NCBI GenBank assembly: GCA_003427395.1
Contig: BFEA01000005.1
Span: 4,385,455 to 4,416,164 of the forward strand
From: Chara braunii
Taxonomy: Eukaryota > Streptophyta > Charophyceae > Charales > Characeae
Length of the DNA stretch: 30,710 bases
Direction of reading: 5' to 3'
The notes under the pieces are model-generated. The model saw only the letters and a list, made by a program, of their open reading frames with translations, was not told the origin of the DNA and ran no database searches. The position numbers were made by a program, and so were the translations under genes. The stretch's first letter is position 1. Every line of letters starts with the position of its first letter. Below are positions 10,110 to 19,356 of the stretch, piece by piece.

Positions 10110-11004
10110 NNNNNNNNNNNNNNNNNNNNNNNNNNNNNNNNNNNNNNNNNNNNNNNNNNNNNNNNNNNNNNNNNNNNNNNNNNNNNNNNNNNNNNNNNNN
10201 NNNNNNNNNNNNNNNNNNNNNNNNNNNNNNNNNNNNNNNNNNNNNNNNNNNNNNNNNNNNNNNNNNNNNNNNNNNNNNNNNNNNNNNNNNNNNNNNNNNN
10301 NNNNNNNNNNNNNNNNNNNNNNNNNNNNNNNNNNNNNNNNNNNNNNNNNNNNNNNNNNNNNNNNNNNNNNNNNNNNNNNNNNNNNNNNNNNNNNNNNNNN
10401 NNNNNNNNNNNNNNNNNNNNNNNNNNNNNNNNNNNNNNNNNNNNNNNNNNNNNNNNNNNNNNNNNNNNNNNNNNNNNNNNNNNNNNNNNNNNNNNNNNNN
10501 NNNNNNNNNNNNNNNNNNNNNNNNNNNNNNNNNNNNNNNNNNNNNNNNNNNNNNNNNNNNNNNNNNNNNNNNNNNNNNNNNNNNNNNNNNNNNNNNNNNN
10601 NNNNNNNNNNNNNNNNNNNNNNNNNNNNNNNNNNNNNNNNNNNNNNNNNNNNNNNNNNNNNNNNNNNNNNNNNNNNNNNNNNNNNNNNNNNNNNNNNNNN
10701 NNNNNNNNNNNNNNNNNNNNNNNNNNNNNNNNNNNNNNNNNNNNNNNNNNNNNNNNNNNNNNNNNNNNNNNNNNNNNNNNNNNNNNNNNNNNNNNNNNNN
10801 NNNNNNNNNNNNNNNNNNNNNNNNNNNNNNNNNNNNNNNNNNNNNNNNNNNNNNNNNNNNNNNNNNNNNNNNNNNNNNNNNNNNNNNNNNNNNNNNNNNN
10901 NNNNNNNNNNNNNNNNNNNNNNNNNNNNNNNNNNNNNNNNNNNNNNNNNNNNNNNNNNNNNNNNNNNNNNNNNNNNNNNNNNNNNNNNNNNNNNNNNNNN
11001 NNNN
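10110..11004. other. assembly gap (895 N)
   Basis: A run of 895 N. Apparent open frames across it are artefacts. The upstream part of the LTR ending at 11206 may lie inside. Single N also occur at 96, 11100 and 19990. Confidence 0.99.
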
Positions 11005-11206
11005 TTAAAGGAGGAGGAGAGTGTATGGCGAAACAGAAAAGCTTTAACATTTGTTTATGCGGGTGTACATCATCTTCTTCTTCTTTCTTTCTTGTTCTTN
11101 TTCTTCTTACCCTCTCTCCTCTCAAGTTCATTCATTTCTTTTTGCAATTGGACGACATTATACTATCTGATGAATGCGTACTTCGAAATTGGCCAAGATC
11201 ATAACA
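11005..11206 (+). mobile_element. 3' part of an LTR (element 2)
   Basis: The segment between the gap and a clear primer-binding site. It ends in ATAACA, the usual CA terminus, one base before the site. It contains a pyrimidine-rich CTTCTTCTT tract (11070-11110). The 5' end and the partner LTR are not visible, so only the downstream boundary is supported. Confidence 0.6.
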
Positions 11207-11207
11207 T

Positions 11208-11219
11208 TGGTATCAGAGT
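11208..11219 (+). promoter_or_regulatory. primer-binding site for initiator tRNA-Met
   Basis: TGGTATCAGAGT matches 11 of 12 bases of TGGTATCAGAGC, the complement of the 3' end of plant initiator tRNA-Met used by many plant LTR retrotransposons. It starts two bases after the CA at 11205-11206, the normal spacing. It places the start of the internal region of element 2 here, on the plus strand. Confidence 0.78.
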
Positions 11220-11253
11220 GGATTCTACTTGTTGGTGAGAGTTGACTTATCCA

Positions 11254-11304
11254 CCCTAACCCTAACCTAAGTGGTTAGGGCTAACCACTTAGGGTTAGGG
11301 TTGG
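11254..11304. repeat. inverted repeat of CCCTAA/TTAGGG units
   Basis: The left arm (11254-11278) starts with CCCTAACCCTAA and ends CCTAAGTGGTTAG. The right arm (11281-11304) is its complement except for one missing C, with a 2-nt centre GG. The arms are about 24 bp. The hexamer is the TTAGGG telomeric type, but the tract is only two to three units long on each side and is palindromic. Confidence 0.85.
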
Positions 11305-11442
11305 TCCGAAGAGGGAAGTGGGGCAGCGTGGCTTAGGGCAGCTGCCCCCACCTGGTTAGGTCATGCTCGGTCGGCATTGAACCTGACCAGGTAGATTGAG
11401 AGCAAGTATGTGGTGGCGAGACACATCAAGATAATTTCATAC

Positions 11443-11532
11443 ATCAAGTTGAGAGAGGAGACAGTGAGAGGCACTCGCACCTCGAATCTGACCTAAGGGA
11501 GACACTTGGTGACTTGAGGGCCTCCCTCAAGT
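11443..11532 (+). pseudogene. gag: gag N-terminal fragment, copy A
   Basis: Reads QVERGDSERHSHLESDL and then RETLGDLRASLK before TAG. The same 25-residue block recurs at 12976-13067 (copy B) and about 20785-20879 (copy C). In copy B it directly follows a recognisable gag start, which identifies the block as gag. Here it lies upstream of the leader with no start of its own, as expected if the duplicated unit begins inside gag. Confidence 0.6.
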
Positions 11533-11880
11533 AGGCGATCTTGAAGGAGGTAGCCATTCTGCATCTACGGACTCCAAGTTACTACTTTGTTCTTCCGCAT
11601 CGGTAGGGGATTCGATGTTGCACTTTGGTGTTGGAAGTGAGACCCTCCTACACGATAGGACACTAGTGTAGAGGTAGCGAATAGGGTTAGAAAGACCACA
11701 CGAGGAAGGGGTGTGAGTTGTACTCATCCCAGAGTCCGGGCCACTCAAGTAAGTGTCATGCACCTTAGGGTTGCCCATGTATGCGTGCATGCTATTGTTT
11801 CTACTGATGGGGTACTTTTGGGTCTCTTTCTCAGTCCTTTGAAGTCTTGGTTGTGTGCATTGGTGTGTAAACTACTTACT

Positions 11881-11928
11881 AACCTGATGGATGTAGAAAT
11901 GAATAACCTGATGGATGTAGAAATGAAG
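11881..11928 (+). repeat. 24-bp tandem duplication in unit 1
   Basis: AACCTGATGGATGTAGAAAT starts at 11881 and again at 11905. Unit 2 has a single copy near 21219, so the duplication arose after the two leader units separated. Confidence 0.9.
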
Positions 11929-12305
11929 TATCTTGCTTTGAAAGCCATATCTTTCTTCAGTGCTTTGTCTTTTCATTTGTGAATGGATGTGGTCTGTAGG
12001 TTTTTTCTTGAAGTTGAAATTCGTTTTTCAGTAAAATCGAGGCAGAAAGTAGGACCTTGAGGTACTCTCCTTGGTTGGGACTTGGTCGCGACCTACTTGG
12101 GACCCAATGGGACCGGGCCCAAACAAGAAGGGCCCCTTGGACCCGAATTTGCTGACACAGGGTCGGATACGGTATTCCTCTTTTTTATTAGAGACCCTCG
12201 TTGCCGAGGGGATCTCGGTTGAGATGCTTTGTCAGACTGATGACACACAATCCAATGCTTGACTTGCACCTTATACACCACTCAATTCTCCATTGCTGTA
12301 AGATG

Positions 12306-12780
12306 TTACTTGTAGTCTGGTTTAATGTACTTTGACGGTGCCGATTGGATTAGGCTTGAGGGGATCTCGTACTTGGTCGGACCGGACTAAAATGCGAAGT
12401 CAAAACTTTCTTCATAATTCATTTTTATTTTCTGTTGTTGTTGGTTGCTCTCTATTCCAAATATTTGCCTTTCTGGCTAGTTTTACCTTCTCCTCTGTAC
12501 TTTCAGTTTGTTTCTTTTGTTGAAAATCCACTACATTGTTGTATGATGTTACTTGTAACCTGGTTTGTTGTACTTTGACGATGCCGATTGGATTAGGCTC
12601 AAAGGGGATCTCGTAATCGGTCTGGCCGAACTAAAATGCGGAGTCAAAGCTCTCTTCATAATTCATTTTTATTTTTATTTTTTGTTGGTTGCTCTCTATT
12701 CCAAATATTTGCCTTTCCGGCTTGGAGTTCTACCTTCTCCTCTATACTTTCAATTTGTCTCTTTTGCTCAAAATCCACAC
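12306..12780 (+). repeat. 243-bp tandem repeat pair in the leader, unit 1
   Basis: Two units begin with TTACTTGTA at 12306 and 12549. Each contains GATTGGATTAGGCT, GGATCTCGTA, CTTCATAATTCATTTTTA and GTTGCTCTCTATTCCAAAT in the same order. The same pair appears in unit 2, so this duplication is older than the 1.86-kb one. Repeated leader blocks just before gag may be promoter or packaging elements; that is inference. Confidence 0.85.
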
Positions 12781-12823
12781 ACGCGGACAAGAGAGAAGAG
12801 CAAGAGAGGCCAAGTTAAATGAA

Positions 12824-13067
12824 GGAGCTAGTAGTTCCGGCATGGCATCAACTAAGCTTTCTGATATGTTAAGGACTCGTATGGATGCAGCGGATGAGGC
12901 TGATAAACCGCGGTATGAGGCCCCTTTATCAGAAAGAACTCGCCAAGAAGGAAAAGGCTCAAGAAGATTTCATGCGACAAGTTGAGAGAGGGGACAGTGA
13001 GAGGCACTCGCACCTGGAATTTGACCTAAGGGAGACACTTGGTGACTTGAGGGCCTCCCTCAAGTAG
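12824..13067 (+). pseudogene. gag: gag N-terminus, copy B
   Basis: The first frame gives EGASSSGMASTKLSDML, then RTRMDAADEADKPRYEAPL. A one-base shift near 12915 moves to a second frame reading YQKELAKKEKAQEDFMRQ and then the GDSERHSHLEFDLRETL block, which stops at TAG 13065-13067. In unit 2 the initiating ATG is at 22157; here the matching codon is part of GTTAAAT, so the start codon is lost. The truncated reading ends where the duplication boundary leads back to leader-like sequence. Confidence 0.6.
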
Positions 13068-13181
13068 GCGATCTTGAGGGAGATAGCCATTCTGCATCTA
13101 CGGACTGCAAGTTACTACTTGATTGTTTAGCATCGGCAGAGGATCCTACGTTAGGGTTGGTCCGAAGTGGGAAGTGGGGCA

Positions 13182-13185
13182 ACGT
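13182..13185. other. left target-site duplication of insertion X (ACGT)
   Basis: ACGT stands directly before TGTCGAGCG. The same four bases stand directly after CGACA at 20676-20679. A 5-base reading, AACGT, is possible if the terminal A is shared. Confidence 0.65.
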
Positions 13186-13848
13186 TGTCGAGCGCATCAG
13201 TTCGGCATCGCACAAAACGGGGCGGGACCCTCCCGGCCGCGTCACGCAGGAGTTGGTCTGATCCTCGACGCAAATACATATGGAGCTTCCGCAAGCCGCT
13301 CCGACCGAGTGTGCCTACGACAGGATAGGTCCTACGCGAGGCACGACTTACCTCCACCTTGCGGGAGTTGTCACCTTCCCTTCGGTGGGCGTATCCCCGC
13401 CGAGCTACCAGTCAACAGTACGAAAGTTAATCAGCTGCAATCGCAGAGGTGGACCAACCGAGGGCATTTCTCGTTCGCTGTAGCATAGGGGGTACGCGTG
13501 GTTTTACTTCTCTATCCGACCCGCACGTGAAACTAACGCCTTGGGGGGCTGGGGTCCCAAGCACGACCCGTTATCGGTCGACTAGGACACTTCCCACACA
13601 TCACGAGTACACCACTCTAAGAACATAAAAATTAAAACACATACACACACGCACAAAACAACACAAACAAAACAACGCACTCGATCCTAGTCCCTTCAGT
13701 AGCCATCCCGTAACTCTACGATGCAGAATCGGATATGCGACGAGCGCGAGACTTAGTATAAGACCGCGTGGACGCCGGGCCTTCCCATATCGACTAGCAA
13801 TGTATGAATATGCAAGCAATCGCGAAGTATTATGTAGTGCCCATAATC
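13186..13848. other. X left region, shared with Y
   Basis: Aligned by eye with 24421-25045. Shared phrases include CGTCACGCAGGA, CTACGACAGGATAGG, GAGCTACC, CTCGTTCG followed by TGTAGCATAGGGG, and ATCGGTCGAC. It is GC-rich compared with what follows. No open frame is conserved between the copies. Confidence 0.65.
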
Positions 13849-14074
13849 AAGCGGTCCCCCGTGGGTTCGAGTACCGCTTATGACACTCAAGTGTCAAACT
13901 CGAAGTATCGTGAAGGTTCACCTCTTCACGATATTGCACGCCTGAAGGAACAGTCGTGGGACCTCCGCGGCACCTCCGACCTTTAGGCTGAGTGTCCAGG
14001 TGGGCAGGGCAAATAGGCTCTATGCGGGGGGTGATCCCTTTCATGCAAAGTCTAGGACTTCGGATGTCCTGGAC
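13849..14074. repeat. cluster of four short hairpins
   Basis: AAGCGGT/ACCGCTT (13849-13855/13873-13879), TGACACT/AGTGTCA (13881-13887/13890-13896), TATCGTGAAG/CTTCACGATA (13906-13915/13924-13933, a perfect 10-bp stem with an 8-nt loop) and GTCTAGGAC/GTCCTGGAC (14050-14058/14066-14074, one G-T pair). The corresponding part of Y keeps a weaker GTGTC/GACAC hairpin near 25097-25110. Confidence 0.8.
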
Positions 14075-14637
14075 AAGGACCTCGAATCCAAGCCCAGAAC
14101 CAACGTCCGACTAAGAAGTCTTTAAAAAGCAAACGATCAGTATAGGGAGAGAATTCCCCTTCCTTTCTCAACCTCACCTCAATTTAACCCTTAAGCGTGT
14201 GCCCCTTAGGCCACGCGAACCACCCAAACATAGGTGTGTGCATATTTATACAATGGGGAATAAATATGTGACGATCACTTCTCACAGTCACAGTGAGACT
14301 CCTCTCAGCCATGTGATCGTAGGCAGTCAAATCCAAATTTGAGCCACAAAACATACCTGCAATCACATCAAAGACTCAACCAAACAGTCCACGCACTACA
14401 CGGGGTCAACTTCAACCATTCTCTATACTCATACCCCCTCGCTTTAGCCATGCAAGCCCCAACCTTTGTCCAACCTTCCATAATTAAATACTCGGTACCT
14501 TTGTTAAATGGCCATTCAATAAAAGTCCTGGAGAAAACCTTAATAAAACAAAAAAAAACACCAGAGCTAAAGCTTTTTAGGTTGGGTATTAAGGATGAAT
14601 TGGAGTTGAATTGTAAACCGACGAATCAGCGACCGAC

Positions 14638-14739
14638 CTGTTATCAGTGATAACAGAAAATGATCCTCGTGGGATCAAGTTGAATCTATTCCGGATCCTA
14701 AACCAAGTGATCAAGAGGACCTGTAACATAAGACAGGTC
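14638..14739. repeat. hairpin chain shared with Y
   Basis: Three hairpins in 100 nt: CTGTTATCA-G-TGATAACAG (14638-14656), TGATCC/GGATCA (14661-14666/14672-14677) and GACCTGT/ACAGGTC (14718-14724/14733-14739). Y has the first (25850-25868, one end mismatch), the second as AATC/GATT with one compensated pair (25874-25888), and the third with one mismatch (25931-25952). Confidence 0.8.
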
Positions 14740-14870
14740 AATACCCAAACTAAATTGATAAAGGTATAGAGAATAAAGCTCCATAGCACATTCTTACCCA
14801 AGGTCCTCCTACAAGTTAGACTTAGACCTACCTCCAAACTAGTACCCAGCGTAAGGTGAACCTACGGCAG

Positions 14871-14934
14871 CATCTCTCCTATTTAGGGTGGATTGCCAGA
14901 ATCATCTCTCCTATTCAGGGTGGATTGTCATAAT
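14871..14934 (+). repeat. 32-bp tandem duplication in X
   Basis: CATCTCTCCTATT begins at 14871 and 14903, each followed by AGGGTGGATTG. Y has a single diverged copy near 26081. Confidence 0.85.
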
Positions 14935-15034
14935 CGCCACTAGTCAAAATATAATCTATCTTCTTTACACTAAGAAAATTTCGGCAGCGCTTCCCGTAGA
15001 AAAACTGCCTTCTCAGAATTTTTAAGTAGCAAAT

Positions 15035-15483
15035 CCGGATATCCGACAGACCAATTTTATCCGGAATTTTCAATCCGGATGAAATTTCCGGATTAATTCC
15101 GGATATGGAAAATCCGGCCCCGCGCAAAATATTTTTTTGTTACCGAAAAAAAAAACTTTTCAAAAGAATTTCAAAAAAATTATATGTTGTTCATATCAAT
15201 GATATGAACAACTTTTAGCTTGAAGCCATCTTTGATTACTCGACAGATATAAAGATAAAAAATAAAACAGAATAAGAAAATAATATTTAGATAAAAAATT
15301 ATAAAATGAACTAAGCATCCCCCCTCTAAACCCCTTTATTCCCTATCTTATACCTTTTGAACCCTTCCAGGCCCTATCAAGCTTTTCATGAAATAGGAAT
15401 GTAGTTCTATTGTGTTGAATCATCTGGATTACCGGATGATCCTACCCCCCGATCATCCGGCCAGATAATCCGACTAGATTATC
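15035..15483. repeat. X-specific TCCGGA-rich, foldback segment
   Basis: Six TCCGG words fall within about 80 nt (15035-15120). Further on are two perfect hairpins: CCGGATGATC/GATCATCCGG (15432-15441/15451-15460) and GATAATC/GATTATC (15464-15470/15477-15483). The segment between about 14990 and 15560 has no counterpart in Y, so it may be a separate AT-rich insertion in X. Confidence 0.65.
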
Positions 15484-15579
15484 GGGCCAGATAACCCATG
15501 CTACCTAGCATAATTTATACTAAACTCAGATATGAAAACAAAAATAATATCTAATCTTGGAAAGTCAAACGTTGTCAAA

Positions 15580-16090
15580 CTCCCTGAATTAGTGAAAATT
15601 TGGGCAGCACTCCCTTTAGAAAAGAAGACTTTCAAAATTTTACTAAGTCGGATATGAAACCCAGAGTTTGGGCAGCACTCCCTTTAGAAAAGAAGACTTT
15701 CCACATTTTTACTAAGTCAGATATGAACCCAGAGTAAATACGAGTTCACCTAAGACAAAATTTTACTAACTCCTTAGATTTGTAAAAATTTTGGCAGCAC
15801 TCCCTCTAAAAAAGTGCAAATCCAAGATTTATACAAAGCTAAGTTCAGAATCTAAAATGACTTCTCAAGGTCCAATTTTGTGTAACTCCCTGAATTAGCA
15901 AAAATTTGGGCAGCAATCTCTTTAGAAAAGGAGGCATTCTAGATTTTACTAAGTCATATATAAAAGTCGGACTAATTGAACTTTGAAAAGACAAAATCTG
16001 ACCAACTCCTTGGTTTTGTAAAAATTTCGGCAGCGCTTCCCATACAGAAAGTAGCTTACCAAGATTTATACAAGACCCAAGTATAATAAA
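15580..16090 (+). repeat. about 120-bp imperfect tandem repeats
   Basis: The core GGCAGC, preceded by AAAATTT-like sequence and followed by ACTCCCT-like sequence, occurs at 15603, 15671, 15793, 15909 and 16029, spaced 68, 122, 116 and 120 bp. A related core is at 14983. The 68-bp step is a recent, nearly perfect duplication. Y has only two diverged versions (near 26248 and 26373), so the array expanded in X. Confidence 0.8.
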
Positions 16091-16364
16091 TGATCCCAGA
16101 AAATGCAGAAATCGACCAAGTAAAATAAACTTTGCTTAGAAAATGCAGGAATTTAAACAAACTCCTATGGCTCTAGCCCGTGGCGAGCAACTAAAGCAAC
16201 TACCTATCAACTGAAACTCAGACTAAGTAGTGATCTCACTCAGCCAAATGCAGGCCTAACCAAAAAAATAAGTACTCTCACCAACCCAAAGTCAACCTTG
16301 TCAAATAATAGTTCATAGTCTTTCAATGATTTATTCATTTATACCCAACTTACACAAGGCATAA

Positions 16365-17088
16365 AGCTAGACCACCAAATCTTATGGGAACCTGTCTAGC
16401 TCAGCCATAGAATATACACAAACACTGGGTACTACAACTTTTCTCTTCTTTGGGCAGATGACTAGGTTGGCCAACCTAGTCGCCCTGAACCATTTAAGTA
16501 TCCAAGTTATATATAACTGTCTGCACTTTGTCTTTTGAGGCAACATATGACTGAACCGGTCATCTTAGATCAAGGTTCGGCCTGTCCCTTCTTACCACAA
16601 TTTCATTCTTAATTCATACTTTCTTCAGTTAAATGATATGCTATAGTCAGACCATCCAATCTTATGGAAAAATGTATGACTAACCTATACATAAATAAAG
16701 TAGTATAAAATATAAACGAATTTAACCTTTTGGTTTCAGCATGTGCGCGGCTCCAAACCAGACCACCCAATCTTATGGGAACCTGTCCAGTCCTTTGTCT
16801 GAATTCCTTCTCAAAATAAAACAAGAGAGAGCCAAGGTCATCCAATCTTATGAAACATGTCCAACTCCCTTTCAAAAACTAACAAAATATAGAAAAACCT
16901 CAAAGAAGCAAGGCAACCAAGCCATCCAATCTTATGGAAAGATGCTTGGCCCCTGAAAATCAAGCACAAACAGCCCTCGCAAGTCAAAGCAACCAGACCA
17001 CCCAATCTTATAGGAACCTGTCTGGTCCTTCAGGCGATCGATAATAAACATAGCACTGGGCCCTCCAATCTTATGGAAACTCTCCCAG
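16365..17088. repeat. hairpin array of X: constant loop, unit-specific stems
   Basis: About nine units share a 20-21-nt loop containing CCAATCTTATGG, but each has a different stem. Clear ones: AGCTAGAC/GTCTAGCT (16365-16372/16394-16401), TAGTCA..AC/GT..TGACTA (16644-16682), CCAAGC/GCTTGG (16917-16922/16944-16949), ACCAGAC/GTCTGGT (16992-16998/17020-17026) and CTGGG/CCCAG (17056-17060/17084-17088). Weaker units are near 16553-16578, 16757-16791 and 16832-16864. At 16460-16481 the loop is lost, leaving a perfect palindrome. Spacing is irregular and there is no protein frame. Confidence 0.85.
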
Positions 17089-17367
17089 CCCTTGGTTGAC
17101 CCAGTCAAACACAAGCAATACAACCTTCCTCCCACCTTTCCCTAGATGCAACCCCACAATCTGCTTTCAGTCAGACAACAAAATTGAAACTGACATTGCG
17201 CATACCTTCCTTTACTTAAGTCTGAATCATGTCCTGAAAGCCAAACTGAAGTCAAAGTTGTGGTGCACACGATATACTCAGTCAAAACGTAACAAGGAAT
17301 ACAGATAGGGGTTATAGCTGGGTTTATAAAGAGAAAACAACGATTACCTCTCAGTTCCCTGCCTCCA

Positions 17368-17384
17368 GAACTCCTCCTGAGTTC
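17368..17384. repeat. conserved hairpin near the end of the array
   Basis: GAACTC-CTCCT-GAGTTC. The matching position in Y is GAACCT-CGGCT-AGGTTC (27702-27718), with two compensatory pairs. The surrounding words CCTCCAGAAC and CAATTGGTGGG are conserved. A second GAACCT..GAGTTC variant lies near 19690. Confidence 0.85.
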
Positions 17385-18148
17385 CGGCAGAGCTTTTGCA
17401 ATTGGTGGGCCGACTCCCCACAAAGTCTTGATGCGGTCCTACGGGTTGCAATCCCGCCTGCCGCCTTCCTCTCATAACCAGGATTAGACTGAGTAAGAAG
17501 GGTAGAAGGAGGGGTTTGAGACTCTCGAGATACAGGAGAGGGACTAACTCAACTCGCAGGAGAGGACCTTGACACCTTCATTCGCCTGAGGGCCTCACAA
17601 TGGTGGCCAAAACGCAGCAGTGGCTTTTTTACCAAGTCCGATCAAACTTCGACCAAGACGCAGTGTGGCATCCTCCTGACAATCCCCCAGCTGCAGCAAT
17701 GACGTTTTTACCAAGTCTGACCACTCCCTTCAGGCTGTTACGTCGTCCCCCTTGATCGAACTTCGTTGCGCAGCCCACACGCGCAGTGCTTCAAATAGAG
17801 TCTGTCCCGCAACACCCAGCCAACTATGACGACAGTTGCGCGCACATCAACCGTGCGCAGCAGCCATGCAACACTGTTATACTCGAGTCAATTACCACAG
17901 CAACCCGCCAATACTACGTGCACAACAACCTTGCACAACATCATGTACATGCTGCAAAGCCTCTCAATATGTATCAAAAGAGGCAGTGCCCTCAGAAGAA
18001 CGACCGAGACACGGCGCCTTCGTGTTGCAGACGAACCCCCTTTCCCGAGGCCAGTTCCAGCGACAGGACGTGACCGGTCCGTTCAATCCAACATAGCACA
18101 CCGCCTCAGTTCACTCGATCGGTTGTGAACGGCACATGTTTCTCGATT

Positions 18149-18226
18149 GACTGCGACAATACGCTCACTCGCTAGGCTGCAACAGTGCGCTCACTCGTTG
18201 GGCTGCGGCAGTGCGCTCACTCGCCT
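18149..18226 (+). repeat. 26-bp tandem repeat, three units
   Basis: Units begin at 18149, 18175 and 18201. Each contains CGCTCACTCG and a CTGCRRCARTR-like start. Confidence 0.88.
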
Positions 18227-19164
18227 CCCTTGCTCTTCACCAACTCTTCTTACCATAAATGGCCTACTTGGACCATAACTTGACTTTCTGTTCAACCGCA
18301 CCGCCAGTTTCAGCCGTCAGATAAGTGCTCCTCCTCCCTCGTTTCATGTTGTCGCTATCCCGGTTAATTCCCTACTGTCCTTTCCCTCCTGCATACCAAT
18401 GTCTTCGGATGTCAACCTGGTCAAGTTTGACTCTTAGCTTGTTGTGTGAATGCTTCGAGACAGGATTCCCGCGGCCACCAAGTATGCATGCTTCTTCCTC
18501 TCTCTCTCTCGGTTTCTCCCTCTCCCCTCCTTTCTCTGGCCGTTTCCACAAGCACTCGCTCCCTCGCTCCGGGATCGTGAGATCCTCATAGGCCCCCTTA
18601 AACAATGGTGTATACCTTCCAGGTAAGTTGCCTATCCCCTTTTTTGCTCCCAGCAGCTGACGTCCCTGGCCGTTAGTATGGCCAGGTTTAGTCAGTCAGA
18701 AGGAGAACTTTCGAAGACGACAAAAACACGACTATGGCGAGCACGGCCTTCGAAAACAGCATGACAAGAGCGTAACCCCGGGCGATTACGACGACCACGA
18801 TGAGCCCTCGGGTAAGGGTGAGCACAACTATTCACCTGATAACGAGCGAAGACAAGGGTATCGATCATGAGATGACAGAACACACCAAGTGGAGACACGA
18901 GGTCTCACCCAAAAAAGGTTGAAAGTCGCTGCGTGAAGAAGGAAAGTTGCACAATCCTGATTCGTACAAAAATGTGAATGAATCTTCCGTTAGAATACAT
19001 GTAGATTCATTTATCGCTTTCACAGCCTCCTCCTTTCGGCGCAACTTCTACCACCTACACCGCCCGAACCAATCATCCTAGCGCCAGTCGAACACTACCA
19101 CGTGACTCGCAACTGCGAAAAATCCCCGAGACGCACCTTCATTTGCCCATCCTTGCTAACTATC

Positions 19165-19356
19165 ACGCGCGTAATACGATTTTTGCCCTTGCCCTCGCCA
19201 TAGTCATTTTCTCGATGCCTCCACTCACTGCCTTCTCTACTTACCTCCCACCTTGTACCCACGCGCGTAATACGACTTTTGCCCTTGCCCTCACCATAGT
19301 CATTTTCTCGATGCCTCCTCGCACTGCCTTCTTTGCTTACCTCCCACCCTGTACCC
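19165..19356 (+). repeat. 96-bp tandem repeat, two units
   Basis: ACGCGCGTAATACGA starts at 19165 and 19261. The units differ at only a few positions and both carry TTTGCCCTTGCCCTC and ATTTTCTCGATGCCTCC. The period is divisible by three, so frames pass through it without coding evidence. Confidence 0.92.

Larger units (their letters stand above)
11295..13150 (+). repeat. tandem duplication of element 2 leader and gag start, unit 1
   Basis: The phrase TTAGGGTTGGTCCGAAG begins at 11295 and again at 13151, giving a period of 1856 bp. The second unit covers 13151-13185 and, after the X insertion, 20676 to about 22305. Corresponding landmarks run in the same order in both: GTGGCTTAGG, the GDSERHSHL segment, the CGGCTTTCC-type region, two 240-bp repeats and the MASTKL gag start. 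The two units show a few percent to about 10 percent mismatch where I compared them. Confidence 0.82.

Noticed and set aside
10096-11238. Long open frames across 10096-11238 on both strands
   Set aside because: They exist only because the N gap contains no stop codons.
11254-11304. A true telomere or interstitial telomeric array
   Set aside because: Only two or three hexamers per arm and a palindromic arrangement; too short for a telomere tract.
11527-11790. A minus-strand frame of about 80 codons open in both leader units (also 20873-21109), which could be an antisense gene
   Set aside because: By eye most of the roughly 18 base differences change the amino acid, so the frame shows no protein-level constraint. 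It is a shadow of two similar repeats.
16365-17088. CRISPR-like array (repeated core with variable neighbours)
   Set aside because: Spacing is irregular, the variable parts are complementary stems on both sides of the core, and the context is eukaryotic retroelement DNA.
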